A stretch of 64,000 nucleotides of DNA from VRUE01 sp035318745 (lineage in GTDB: Bacteria; Actinomycetota; Thermoleophilia; Solirubrobacterales; 70-9). This document shows positions 1 to 7,658 of the stretch, one piece after another; positions within the stretch are counted from its first letter, which is position 1, and the number at the start of each line of letters is the position of its first letter. The position numbers and the translations under genes were made by a program. The stretch is taken from assembly GCA_035318745.1 (NCBI GenBank), contig DATHEA010000006.1, forward strand, positions 75,619 to 139,618, in the 5' to 3' direction. Under the pieces are notes generated by a model that did not search any database, had not been told where the DNA came from, and saw only the letters and a list, made by a program, of their open reading frames with translations.

Positions 1-2
1 GG

Positions 3-509
3 TATCCGTTCCGCTTTCCCAGCAAGCCTGATTACGAAAACTGGGGCGCGAACGGCCACGGAGAGATTGGCTGTCAGTGCGGGCAAGGCCAGTTGAAGAA
101 CGTCCGCGAGGTTGCCAAGAACGGCGCGGCCATCATTGCCACGAAGGGTTGCTGCTCGAACTGCGGCAACATCACGATTACGTCAGGCAAATGGAAAAGG
201 CCCGACAAGAAAGGCTATGTCCGCTGCTATCGAGAGGACCAAGCCGACTGGACGCTTGGCAACTCGCTGACCTTCAACGACAAACTAAGCAAAGTTTACG
301 GCAACGACCGTTTCGGCTGGAATGAGAGTCTGCACGCGACGATGCGCAAACGCTTCGGCCTGCTCAAAGACAAGAGCTGGATGCGCGATATCACCGAAGT
401 CAAAACCGAGTTCGCTATCGCCACCTCAGCTATCTCCATCTTGCTCTTGGAGCGAGCCAAACGTCAGAACGAAATGACTCCGGCCTCAGTCGAGCTAGAC
501 GCTGCTTAG
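3..509 (+). CDS. Partial protein, possibly a transposase C-terminal part
   Basis: The reading frame is open from the window edge (codon phase at position 3) to the TAG at 507-509, so the N-terminus is missing; an internal TTG at 93 is probably not the true start. I see two cysteine clusters (CQCGQGQ and CCSNCGN) that could form a zinc ribbon. The C-terminal stretch (RFGLLKDKSWMRDITEVKTE, then an alanine-rich helix and LLLERAKR) reminds me of the end of DDE-type transposases, but I cannot name a family. The gene is clearly AT-richer than the core genes further right, which fits acquired DNA. Function not established. Confidence 0.5.
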   Translation, partial: YPFRFPSKPDYENWGANGHGEIGCQCGQGQLKNVREVAKNGAAIIATKGCCSNCGNITITSGKWKRPDKKGYVRCYREDQADWTLGNSLTFNDKLSKVYGNDRFGWNESLHATMRKRFGLLKDKSWMRDITEVKTEFAIATSAISILLLERAKRQNEMTPASVELDAA

Positions 510-973
510 TCGTGAGATTCGACTGTCGCCGATTCCCAATCAGCAGTCATAAACATTCCAAGCCATTGGATTCCGGCGATGGTCGGCTTCCAGCCCTTCT
601 CAGACTTAGGCGGCTCTTTAAAGACCCCGATGCTTTCTTCCGTTTTCTCGATAAGCCCCTTCTCTTCCATCCCCGCTAAAACCGCCTCGGTTGGCAAATC
701 ACCCGGAGTCCCGTGCTCACGCTTGAAGAATTCGGCAGCTTCACAAATCACCTCTTGATTGAAGCCTGGCTCCTCATCGTTCTCCCAAGCCAAGCTGACC
801 AGCACTTTCAAAGCTAGCCATTCCTCGCCATCAACCTCAATCTCTCCAAGCCCTTCCAGCTCCGTTCCGTTGACATTCCCCTGCCGGTTAGCGACCAGAT
901 AGAACGCTTCTGAGATAGCCCCTGCTGAACCTCGACCCATAGCCCAATTGTGCGCGATAAAACAAGGGCTCAC
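506..973 (-). CDS. Hypothetical acidic protein
   Basis: A 155-residue frame starts with GTG at 973; an ATG at 940 (MGRGSAGAIS) is an alternative start. I do not recognise the family. It is acidic, has no signal peptide or membrane helix, and has a winged-helix-like flavour in the middle (NQEVICEAAEFFKREHG, then LPTEAVLAGMEEKGLIEKTE), which may be coincidental. It overlaps the end of the upstream partial gene by 4 bp, tail to tail. Base composition is similarly low in GC, so both genes probably belong to one acquired segment. Confidence 0.45.
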   Translation of the reverse strand: MSPCFIAHNWAMGRGSAGAISEAFYLVANRQGNVNGTELEGLGEIEVDGEEWLALKVLVSLAWENDEEPGFNQEVICEAAEFFKREHGTPGDLPTEAVLAGMEEKGLIEKTEESIGVFKEPPKSEKGWKPTIAGIQWLGMFMTADWESATVESHD

Positions 974-1219
974 CGGCTTTTCGATTCTGCTGATGCGTCG
1001 TTTGTAAATCGGTCAGCAGCCTGTAACAACCCCGCTTCGTTAGGGCCTAACGAAGCGGCCACCCGACCGCAAACGAAAAGATTTTGAGGCTTGTAACAAG
1101 GCCGGACTTAAGCGATTTCGAGAACTTCCAATGCTCAAATCGTTAGGAGCCGAAAGCCCCAATTAGCTGGGATGACTAATGAAACCGCGAATCCAGCGAC
1201 TTATGAAACTGGACCCGAA
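974..1219. other. Non-coding stretch in acquired DNA
   Basis: No convincing gene is seen here. The region contains the 27-bp palindrome at 1032-1058 and AT-rich sequence up to the tRNA-derived repeat at 1220. A frame running through the tRNA remnant (reads MARVGIEPTTPRF) is a well-known artefact of tRNA sequence and is not a gene. Confidence 0.5.
1032..1058. repeat. Palindrome, 13-bp arms
   Basis: CCGCTTCGTTAGG and CCTAACGAAGCGG flank a single base. It lies about 60 bp upstream of the GTG start of the minus-strand hypothetical gene, so it could be an operator or a terminator-like hairpin. There is no adjoining T-run. Confidence 0.6.
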
Positions 1220-1267
1220 ATGGCGAGGGTGGGAATCGAACCCACGACACCACGATTTTCAGTCGTG
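1220..1267 (-). repeat. tRNA-Phe 3'-half remnant, attachment-site repeat (distal copy)
   Basis: These 48 bp are identical to 5628-5675, which is the 3' half (anticodon arm, T-arm, acceptor 3' strand) of the intact tRNA-Phe gene. Beyond 1267 the sequence departs from tRNA-Phe, so the D-arm and 5' acceptor strand are absent. This is the classical footprint of a tRNA-integrating element: it is the att copy furthest from the restored tRNA gene. Confidence 0.85.
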
Positions 1268-1405
1268 CGGTCGACCTACCTCCCACCCTCACGGCTTCTG
1301 CTGCCAAACCGCATAGCCATGCGGAATTCGGGTGTACCTCTAAGAGGATCATACCGAGCCCTGAGCGCTGATTTACCGGTGGATACGCGTGGATTCCTGC
1401 GGGTT

Positions 1406-1436
1406 TGGGCCACGAAGGGTCATCTCGTGGCCCAAA
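1406..1436. repeat. Hairpin motif near the distal island end
   Basis: TGGGCCACGA and TCGTGGCCCA form a perfect 10-bp stem. The same motif, with a few changes and one base shorter, recurs at 5538-5567 near the other island end in the same orientation. It may be a recombinase or excisionase site or the remains of a terminator. Confidence 0.55.
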
Positions 1437-1523
1437 TCAACGGCTCCCGCCATGGGGCTCCTAGCCACAGCCGCTCACCGCCCGGTAACGCCCATTACGT
1501 AGACCGGGCTGGAGGTGGGCCAA

Positions 1524-2993
1524 CTACTTCTCGGACAACAGCGCAAGCGCGTCCATCGACGGTGAAAAAAAGTAGCCGCCACCGGTGGTGATCACCCAGC
1601 GGAGCATCGTTAGATGGTGGTCGGGAGGCAACGTGAACTCGGGGGCGGCGACATCTTGAGAGGTGATTGGGTCGCGGCCGTCGCCTGACTGGGGGAAGTT
1701 GGGCTGATTGGCCCACTGGGTCTGCAGGAACTCGAAGCCGCGTTCGATCGAGGACTGGTAGCAGCCGAAGAGCAAGCCGCGGTCCTGGTTGTCCGGTGGG
1801 GCACCTTCACCTGGATAGGCCGGCTCCGCCGGCTCGAAGTCCGGCCCGTAGGGGATCCCGCGCCGGAGAATTCGGTGGCTCTCGCCCTGTGCCTTACCGG
1901 GCGGATCCTCGTTGCGCGGGTAGACCTTGCGGATGTGGGCGGCCCGGGGCACCAGGTGGCCGTCCGCATCGTGAGGATCGAACTCGAAGTTGTTGATCTT
2001 CTCGTCCTCCAACATTGTCGGGTCGGCGATCGAGGGATCGGCTGCCTCGGGGTCAAACGCTCCTTGCTGGTCGCGGGTGCGCTCCAGCGGGGAGCCACTC
2101 TTATAGCGGCCAACCAGCTTTGCCTCGAGCAGGTCCGGACGAAGTCCGGTCTCTCCTGCCGCAGAAGCGATGAACTGATTGAAGCCAGCGACGTCCTGGC
2201 GCAGGCGACGGAAAACAAAGAAGGAGCCGTTTGGCGCCCAGGAGGGGAGCTGCGGGGGCGGCGGAGCGGGCACTGGCTGGTAGGCACCGGCAGGCTGGGC
2301 GGGCGGTGGCGCGTTATCGGGCTGGGTCGGGTAGCCGAGGATGAACTCGCCGGCGGGAATCATCTCCTGGCCGGGCTTTGGCTCGGTGGTGATGCCGACG
2401 ACCCCAGGCTGGGAGATGCCGTCGCGGAAGCCGAAGTGCTCGTGGCTGTGTTTGTCACCAGGACGGGCATGACCGTCCTGAGCGCCCAGTTCTTCGATCT
2501 TGCTGGCGTGGATGTGGCCGCGCAGATGCTTGTGGAGATCGTCAAGGTCTGCTTCGAGATCGGCAGCGAGAATCGCCAGGGCGTGGATCTCTCCTTCGCG
2601 AAAAGGCGGCTCCCACTTTTCCGGGGCGCTCTCATCTCTGTCGCCGAGGTGTTCGGCGCGGGCCGCCATGCCCTCCTGAAAAGCGGCCTCAAAGAGGTCG
2701 AGCTCGGGAGCTTCGAGCACTCGCAATCCCGAAGTCGATAGCAGCAGGTTGAGCCACTTCTTCGGTTCTGGCTCCTGCCCGCGGGCGCGGCGCCACTTGT
2801 AGCTGCGGTTTGCCTCTGCGACTTTCTCCGCAGAGTCAACCTCACGTCTGGTGACGTGGAGGAACCGCTGAGCCTCGGGCTTGCTCGGAAAGCGCAAGAA
2901 GACGAATCGCTGGAAGGGTTTGTTGAACCCGGCGATGTTCCCCTGAATCTGATCGAGGGCCAGTTCCTGACCAGTGGTGCCGCCTGCCTCCAT
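1524..2993 (-). CDS. DyP-type heme peroxidase
   Basis: A 489-residue cytoplasmic-type dye-decolorizing peroxidase, which oxidises phenolic or dye substrates with hydrogen peroxide using heme. The family signature FGFRDGISQP is present at about residues 187-196, with the distal Asp of the GxxDG motif. The proximal His lies in PRAAHIRKVYPR near residue 355, and the heme-side Arg in RRGIPYG. No Tat or Sec signal is seen at the N-terminus (MEAGGTTGQELALDQIQGNI), so this is not an exported form. Start: ATG at 2993 with AGGAGG five bases upstream. Length fits the larger DyP classes. It sits inside the tRNA-Phe island, far from any encapsulin gene in view. Confidence 0.88.
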   Translation of the reverse strand: MEAGGTTGQELALDQIQGNIAGFNKPFQRFVFLRFPSKPEAQRFLHVTRREVDSAEKVAEANRSYKWRRARGQEPEPKKWLNLLLSTSGLRVLEAPELDLFEAAFQEGMAARAEHLGDRDESAPEKWEPPFREGEIHALAILAADLEADLDDLHKHLRGHIHASKIEELGAQDGHARPGDKHSHEHFGFRDGISQPGVVGITTEPKPGQEMIPAGEFILGYPTQPDNAPPPAQPAGAYQPVPAPPPPQLPSWAPNGSFFVFRRLRQDVAGFNQFIASAAGETGLRPDLLEAKLVGRYKSGSPLERTRDQQGAFDPEAADPSIADPTMLEDEKINNFEFDPHDADGHLVPRAAHIRKVYPRNEDPPGKAQGESHRILRRGIPYGPDFEPAEPAYPGEGAPPDNQDRGLLFGCYQSSIERGFEFLQTQWANQPNFPQSGDGRDPITSQDVAAPEFTLPPDHHLTMLRWVITTGGGYFFSPSMDALALLSEK

Positions 2994-3156
2994 GTACGCC
3001 TCCTGCTGCTTGTGATCGGAGCGGTGATCCTAGCCGTAAACGCTGAGCACTAGATGAGAGTAGATCTATAGAGAAGTCTCCTACCGCGAGGATTTGCGAT
3101 CAGGAACCGCACGCTTAGCGCCAATGGGCTTCTGCCGAGCGCCCCAGCTAGGCTCG

Positions 3157-4220
3157 ATGGCCATGCGCCGGATCTCTGGATTACTGAAAGACAAGGCCGT
3201 TTCGTCATTGCGCCGCGCTACGGCCGCGTTCAACGGCGTCGATGACGACGGCCGACAAACGACCGTACTGCTCCACCTCCAGCATTCTTTCGAGATGCTG
3301 CTCAAGGCAGGTCTACTGGAGAAGGGCGTCAAGGTTTTTGATCGACGCACGGGACGCTCAATCGGCTTCGAAAAGTGTGTCAACCTCGCAGGCGAGCATC
3401 TCGGCCTAGACGACGGCGAGGTCGGGATCATGCGCGCAATCGACGCCCTGCGCGACGACGAGCAACACTACCTTGCCATCGTCAGCGAGGATCTGCTCTA
3501 CGTGCATGCCCGTGGCTCGGTCACCCTCTTCGACGAGATCTTGGATTCGAGCTTCGGCGAGCACCTCGCCGATCACCTGCCCGAAAGGGTGCTGCCGATC
3601 TCGACCTCTCCCCCGCGCGATATCCAGGTCTTGGTCGACGAGCAGTTCAAACAAGTTAAGAACCTGCTGCAGCCCGGCAAGCGGCGCCGGGCGGAGGCGC
3701 GGGCGCAAATCCGCGGCTTACTGGCGCTGGAGGGCATGTATCCGACCAGGCTCAGGTCTCCGAGCGTGACGTCAATCGGGTCGAGCGCGGGATTCGTGAC
3801 AACAAGGACATCGCCTCCATCTTTCCCCGCCTCGGGCAGGTCGGCACCGAGTTCTCCCAGGATGGGCCGACCCTGAAGGTCCACTTCACCCGCGGTGGTG
3901 GTGCGCCGGTTGAATACGTAGCCGCCGACGACCCGCGCGAGGCGACTGCCGTGCGCGAGGTGGACCTTCAGCGCAAGTACTACATCTCAAAGCCCGATTT
4001 GGCCCGCCGCCTGGGGCTGACGCCGCCGAAGGCGCTGGCGCTGCGCCGACACCTCGTCATCGACGAGGACGAGGACTGCGTGCACACTTTCGACTTCGAT
4101 TCCCAAAAGCACTACCGTTATTCCGACAACGCGTTGCGGAGGATGCAGGAGGCGTTGGCGACGGTGGACATGGATGCAGTTTGGGAAGCCAATCGCCCAC
4201 GACGAGGAGACGCAGATTGA
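3157..4220 (+). pseudogene. DUF3644 family protein, frameshifted
   Basis: The first part (frame starting ATG 3157, with KDKAVSSLRRATAAFN, HSFEMLLKAGLLEKG and AIDALRDDEQHYLAIVSEDL) matches my memory of DUF3644 proteins, found in varied and sometimes defence-associated contexts. After about 3735 the reading continues in another frame (HVSDQAQVSERDVNRVERGI, then KYYISKPDLARRLGLTPPKA) to the TGA at 4220. The two halves join smoothly if one G is restored in the run at 3731-3734, giving a protein of about 350 residues. This is either a real pseudogene or a one-base assembly error. A TTG at 3094 could extend the start. Confidence 0.65.
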
Positions 4221-4711
4221 GATCGTGAAGCCCCTGCATGGATGTTGCCGTCGCCGATGGAGCCTTTGACGTCTCCGAACCGGACTAGCCGGAGCGCTGA
4301 GGGTCTGCTCGATTCAACGTTTAGATGCCGATAATTGCCGAGAATCGCACAGTGTCTCACCAAAGGTCGGCCATCCTGAACCGGCCTCCGCGATTCGGGA
4401 ACTCCTCAGCGTTTTCCTTGGAATAGCCGGATGCAAGCAAGCTTCCTTGGGAAGCGGGCTACGCATTTCCAACCCGCCTTCTCTCGTTTCGGGCACTTCT
4501 CGCCAGAAGTGCCCGACTCCTTGCATATTGCCGCATATCCCTGCATATGTGGCGGCTCCAAGGCAGCGAGAGGCCCCAGGCCAAATACCAGGAAATAAGG
4601 CTCTTTTCCGCCATTTCAGTGCGCTCGACCTACTTGGATCGCACCCATGAGGTCACCGGTTCGACTCCGCCTATCGGAAGCTCTATCGGACCGTGCCGCG
4701 AGCCTTTCGGA
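4221..4711. other. Gene-free stretch with hairpins and a tRNA-like scrap
   Basis: No credible gene in 490 bp. It holds a perfect 12-bp hairpin (4489-4516), three GCATAT repeats around 4523-4549 arranged partly as an inverted repeat, and a T-arm-like fragment (GGTCACCGGTTCGACTCCG, around 4651-4670). Such material is typical of the worn edge of an integrative element. Confidence 0.5.
4489..4516. terminator. Strong hairpin, 12-bp stem, 4-nt loop
   Basis: TCGGGCACTTCT and AGAAGTGCCCGA pair perfectly around CGCC. It lies about 270 bp after the DUF3644 stop and upstream of the end of vapC, in a convergent position. There is no clear T-run, so factor-independent termination is plausible but not certain. 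Confidence 0.5.
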
Positions 4712-5089
4712 CTAGTAAGCCGGTTCAAGCCCCGCGAGCATCGGAAAGTGGCGCACGTTCGTGGTGAGCAGGTCGGCCTCGAGCAGGAGTGCGGTGGCGG
4801 CAATCAGGTAATCGGCGTCGTCTATGCCGCTGTGGGAACGACGGTGGCTCTGGGCGAGCGCGCCGGCGGAACGTGACACCTCCTCCCCGACGGGCACCCA
4901 GGAGAGTGCCGAGAAGAACTGCTCGAGCGCCTCGACCTCGCCTCTGCGGACACCGGCCAAGAGCTCGAAGCGAACGACCTCGCTTGCGAGAAGATCCTCC
5001 TCGGCTTCGATCAAGTCGTTGAGCAGATTGACCGCGGGTCGCAGGCCGCGGAGATGATCGATCGCGACGCTCGTGTCGAGCAGCTTCAC
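4712..5089 (-). CDS. vapC: PIN-domain ribonuclease toxin, VapC family
   Basis: A 125-residue PIN-domain protein. Acidic metal-binding residues are visible in LLDTSVAIDHLRG (first Asp), in the following Glu-rich helix (SEVVRFELLAGVRRGE), and in GIDDADYLIAATAL; the C-terminal TTNVRHF motif is also typical. VapC toxins cleave RNA, often initiator tRNA or rRNA. I chose GTG at 5087-5089 because it overlaps the antitoxin stop as GTGA; the frame extends upstream but would run through the antitoxin gene. It is co-transcribed with vapB, as in most VapBC modules. The location inside the tRNA-Phe island fits a stabilising addiction module. Confidence 0.85.
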   Translation of the reverse strand: MKLLDTSVAIDHLRGLRPAVNLLNDLIEAEEDLLASEVVRFELLAGVRRGEVEALEQFFSALSWVPVGEEVSRSAGALAQSHRRSHSGIDDADYLIAATALLLEADLLTTNVRHFPMLAGLEPAY

Positions 5090-5349
5090 TTGACGCCGAG
5101 GCGGGCCAAGCGCTCGTTCAGGTCGCCGCCGCGCATGGCATCGACGTACTCGGCTCCGGTGCGCCGGCGTCCCCGCCATGACCCGGCGCTTGCGCGAAGA
5201 GCATCGAGCCTCTCGTCCTTCCCCTGCCGACCGAAGGAAGCTCTTACCGCGCGGCGGACAAGCTCTGAGCGCGACGCTCCGGTCTCTCGCGACGCTTGTT
5301 CGAGAAGCTCCAGCTCGTCTTCGCCAAGGTAGATCTGGGTTCGACCCAT
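5086..5349 (-). CDS. vapB: Ribbon-helix-helix antitoxin, VapB-like
   Basis: An 87-residue antitoxin. The N-terminus (MGRTQIYLGEDELELLEQAS, then ETGASRSELVRRAVRASFG) is a ribbon-helix-helix DNA-binding fold, and the C-terminal tail is the expected toxin-binding part. I start at ATG 5349 because the upstream MYSDA codons overlap a promoter-like TATAGT. The gene overlaps vapC by 4 bp. A short palindrome at 5361-5374 just upstream is a natural operator for autorepression by the VapBC complex. Confidence 0.8.
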   Translation of the reverse strand: MGRTQIYLGEDELELLEQASRETGASRSELVRRAVRASFGRQGKDERLDALRASAGSWRGRRRTGAEYVDAMRGGDLNERLARLGVK

Positions 5350-5360
5350 AGCATCACTAT

Positions 5361-5374
5361 ACACCTAGTGGTGT
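5361..5374 (-). promoter_or_regulatory. Candidate vapBC operator
   Basis: ACACC-TAGT-GGTGT is a perfect inverted repeat 12 bp upstream of the vapB ATG. On the minus strand TATAGT (-10-like) follows immediately and ends 6 bases before the ATG, so the transcript may be leaderless. Confidence 0.5.
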
Positions 5375-5537
5375 CTCAATGATTAGCTGAAGGAGCACAC
5401 GACGCCTACTCGTGTGGTCTCGATTTGCCAGTTCCTCGCCCTTTGGAGGGAGGGCGAGCTTTTCGCTTGCAAGAGGGAAATCTGACGCTGGCTGATTTCC
5501 TCAAGTCGTCAGTCGAAGATTCCTCGAACTGCTTGAT

Positions 5538-5567
5538 TGGGCCACGAATGGGCCACCGTGGCCCAAA
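5538..5567. repeat. Hairpin motif near the tRNA-side island end
   Basis: TGGGCCACG and CGTGGCCCA form a 9-bp stem. It is a near copy of 1406-1436. Because it lies about 60 bp downstream of the tRNA-Phe 3' end it could also serve as that gene's terminator. Two further small hairpins occur between 5397 and 5460. Confidence 0.5.
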
Positions 5568-5628
5568 CGACAGCCCTCGCCTTCGCGAATCAGAGGAGAA
5601 AAAGGGCTTATTTGCAGGTATAAAATTA

Positions 5629-5701
5629 TGGCGAGGGTGGGAATCGAACCCACGACACCACGATTTTCAGTCGTGTGCTCTACCAACTGAGCTACCTCGC
5701 C
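5629..5701 (-). tRNA. tRNA-Phe (GAA)
   Basis: On the minus strand the sequence folds into a complete cloverleaf. The acceptor stem GGCGAGG pairs with CCTCGCC, the D-arm contains AGCTCAGTTGGTAGAGC, the anticodon loop is CTGAAAA with GAA at 5668-5666, and the T-loop is GGTTCGATTCC. The discriminator base is A at 5629; CCA is not encoded. The 3' half is duplicated at 1220-1267, showing that this gene is an integration target. Confidence 0.96.
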
Positions 5702-5777
5702 GTAGCTGGGGCGTGGCCGTGGCCGCGCGGTGGAAGGCTAGCGACCGGGACGAGATCGGGCTGCTTGGATTGAGCCC

Positions 5778-7154
5778 ATGGTCTGGGCTCGTGCAGGAAT
5801 CGCGCTTGGCGCAGTGACCCTCGGGGTGCTGGCGCTGTCGGGCGGGCACCGGGGTGATCCGCGTACGCCGACCGGGCTGCCCGGATTGCCGGCGCCATTT
5901 CTGGGCGTCGCCGTGGTTGGGAGCGGTGGGAGAACCGCGGCTGTCGATGCCTACGGCGATGTCGTGGATCTGCGGAAACCGGGGCCGGCGGGGCCGGCGC
6001 TGGTTGCTGTGCCGGCAGAGCGGCAGGTCGCGGGTACGGTGTCCACCGACGACGCCTTGGTCGCGCGAATGCGGCTCGGGGGTGGGCGGTCGGTCCCTCT
6101 CTGGCGCGCCGACTCGGTCCAGCAGCATTACCTGCCGGGAACCAACGTGCTGCGAACCGTTGCGCGCTTTGGCGATGAACCGAGCGTCCTCGTCCGGCGG
6201 ATCGGCGGGCCGGGGGCCGCTGCTGCCGATCGGCGCTGGCTTGCCTGCGCGCAACCGCTGGGCGCTGGCGCGCCCCACTGGGCCCGGGCGATGTATCGGC
6301 GTTCGCTGCTGGTGCTGCGGGCGCTGACCGACCGCCGCAGCGGCGCTGTCGCGGCAGGCGCCCGCGACGGCTGGGCGTACGTTTGGCCGCGCGACGCCAG
6401 TGCGGTTGCGATCGCCCTCGCTGCGGCCGGATACAGACCGGAGGCGCGGCGGGTCGCACGCTTCCTCAAGGGACTCGACCTGAACGCCGCGGCACGGTTC
6501 GACGGAGTCGCTGCTCCCATTCCCGAGCGCGGCGCGCAGGGCGATGCCGCGGGCTGGGTCGCAGCGGCGGCACGGGCGGCGGGGCTGCGGGCACATCGAT
6601 TCCCCTCCGCATGGCGAGACCTGGCTGACTACCAGGAGGACAACTCAGGCGACTACCTGGGCAACGCGATCGCCTCCGGTCTAGGCGGCCACCGCGTCGC
6701 CGGGCTGTTCGGCTCCCTCAGAGGGCTGACGCGGATCGCGGGTGACCCGGCGTCCGGCCTCGACTCCACTGCGGCGTGGGCGGTGCGTCCCTTCCCCCGC
6801 CCGGCGCTCTTCCCCGCGATTCGTCGCACCCTGATGCGATTGGCCGTCGACAGCGGCCGCTTCGGCATCGTCCCCTCCCAGAACTGGCATGGGGGCGAGG
6901 ATCCGTGGTCGGCGCCCACCGCCTGGACCGCCTGGGGACTCGCCGCCCTCGCGCGGGAAGGGGACGGTGCGCGCCAGGCACGTAGTGACCGCCGTGCTGC
7001 GCTCGGCCTCATGGCAGACCTGCGCCGGGCCGCTACGCCGCTCGGCCTTCTCCCCGAGCGCGTCGACGCCCGCACCGGCCTCCCCACCTCGACCACCCCC
7101 CTCGCCTGGTCCCACGCCTTCGCGATCCTCGCCCTACGCGAACTCTGGCCCTGA
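5778..7154 (+). CDS. GH15 glucoamylase-like protein, exported or membrane-anchored
   Basis: A 458-residue protein whose first 25 residues (ARAGIALGAVTLGVLALSGG) form a signal peptide or anchor. The catalytic part resembles glycoside hydrolase family 15 (alpha/alpha barrel): WAYVWPRDASAVAIALAAAG near residue 200 is the region of the general acid and substrate-binding Asp, and LLPERVDARTGLPTSTTPLAWSHAF near the C-terminus carries the expected Glu and the PLAWSHA signature. Family members hydrolyse terminal alpha-glucosidic bonds (starch, dextran, trehalose). Substrate cannot be told from sequence. It stands alone next to tRNA-Phe, at the start of core DNA. Confidence 0.75.
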   Translation: MVWARAGIALGAVTLGVLALSGGHRGDPRTPTGLPGLPAPFLGVAVVGSGGRTAAVDAYGDVVDLRKPGPAGPALVAVPAERQVAGTVSTDDALVARMRLGGGRSVPLWRADSVQQHYLPGTNVLRTVARFGDEPSVLVRRIGGPGAAAADRRWLACAQPLGAGAPHWARAMYRRSLLVLRALTDRRSGAVAAGARDGWAYVWPRDASAVAIALAAAGYRPEARRVARFLKGLDLNAAARFDGVAAPIPERGAQGDAAGWVAAAARAAGLRAHRFPSAWRDLADYQEDNSGDYLGNAIASGLGGHRVAGLFGSLRGLTRIAGDPASGLDSTAAWAVRPFPRPALFPAIRRTLMRLAVDSGRFGIVPSQNWHGGEDPWSAPTAWTAWGLAALAREGDGARQARSDRRAALGLMADLRRAATPLGLLPERVDARTGLPTSTTPLAWSHAFAILALRELWP

Positions 7155-7163
7155 CGTCTCCAA

Positions 7164-7658
7164 TCAGAGGGCTTCGAGGGCGGCGGCAACCGCCTCCTCG
7201 GGGGTCTCGGCAGGGACGATGCCCGGGCCGCCCTTCATCTGCTCCCGCCCGGAGACGCTCCAGCTGTGCAGCGCGACGACGGTCCGTCCGAGGTTGCGGG
7301 CATGGGCGATCTCCGAGAGCGTGCCCCATTCCCCGCTGATCGCGATCACTGCTTCCCCCGATGCGGCGACGGCAAGGTTCCGAGCGTGGCCGATCCCGGT
7401 CGCGACCACCTGCGTGCAATAGGGGTTTGCGTCATCGACCGAGATCCAGGGAAGGACGCCGATTACGCTGCCGCGGGCACCCGCAGCGCCGCGGGCAGCC
7501 GCTTCCATAACTCCGCCTCGGCCACCGCAGACCACGGTCACCCCGGCCTCGGCCAGCAGTCGCCCCACCTCCTCGGCGAGCCGCCACGCCTCGGTCTCCT
7601 CCCCGCAGCCCCCGGAGCCGATCACCGCGACCTGCTTCGCTCGCCTGCGCTCGCTCAT
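7164..7658 (-). CDS. TIGR00725/LOG-like Rossmann protein
   Basis: A 164-residue nucleotide-binding protein of the TIGR00725 / DprA-LOG superfamily. The N-terminus has a GSGGCGEETEAW loop, followed by VVCGGRGGVMEAAARGA (the GGRGGVM signature, residues about 42-58) and ISGEWGTLSEIAHARNLGR (the GGxGTxxE equivalent). LOG relatives release free cytokinin-type bases from nucleotides; the role of the TIGR00725 branch is not known. It starts with ATG 7658, overlapping the helicase stop as ATGA, so the two are translationally coupled. The frame continues upstream, but that part is antisense shadow within the helicase. Confidence 0.75.
   Translation of the reverse strand: MSERRRAKQVAVIGSGGCGEETEAWRLAEEVGRLLAEAGVTVVCGGRGGVMEAAARGAAGARGSVIGVLPWISVDDANPYCTQVVATGIGHARNLAVAASGEAVIAISGEWGTLSEIAHARNLGRTVVALHSWSVSGREQMKGGPGIVPAETPEEAVAAALEAL

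Larger units (their letters stand above)
1268..5627. mobile_element. Integrase-less genomic island at tRNA-Phe (CIME-like)
   Basis: This segment lies between two 48-bp tRNA-Phe direct repeats, on the 3' side of the intact tRNA gene. The cargo I can see is a DyP peroxidase, a DUF3644 gene with a frameshift, and a VapBC pair, with sizeable gene-poor stretches. No integrase, excisionase or relaxase is recognisable, so it is either a decayed element or one that moves only with help in trans. A hairpin-forming motif occurs near each end (1406-1436 and 5538-5567). The boundaries rest on the repeat; the mobility is inference. Confidence 0.7.

Noticed and set aside
1172..1591. Open frame across the tRNA-Phe remnant (MARVGIEPTTPRFSV)
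   Set aside because: This peptide is the standard artefact of translating tRNA sequence; the same peptide type arises at 5425-5817 across the intact tRNA-Phe.
1268..5627. A hidden integrase in the tRNA-Phe island
   Set aside because: I checked both strands for the tyrosine-recombinase R-H-R-Y pattern and serine-recombinase motifs in the longer frames and found none.
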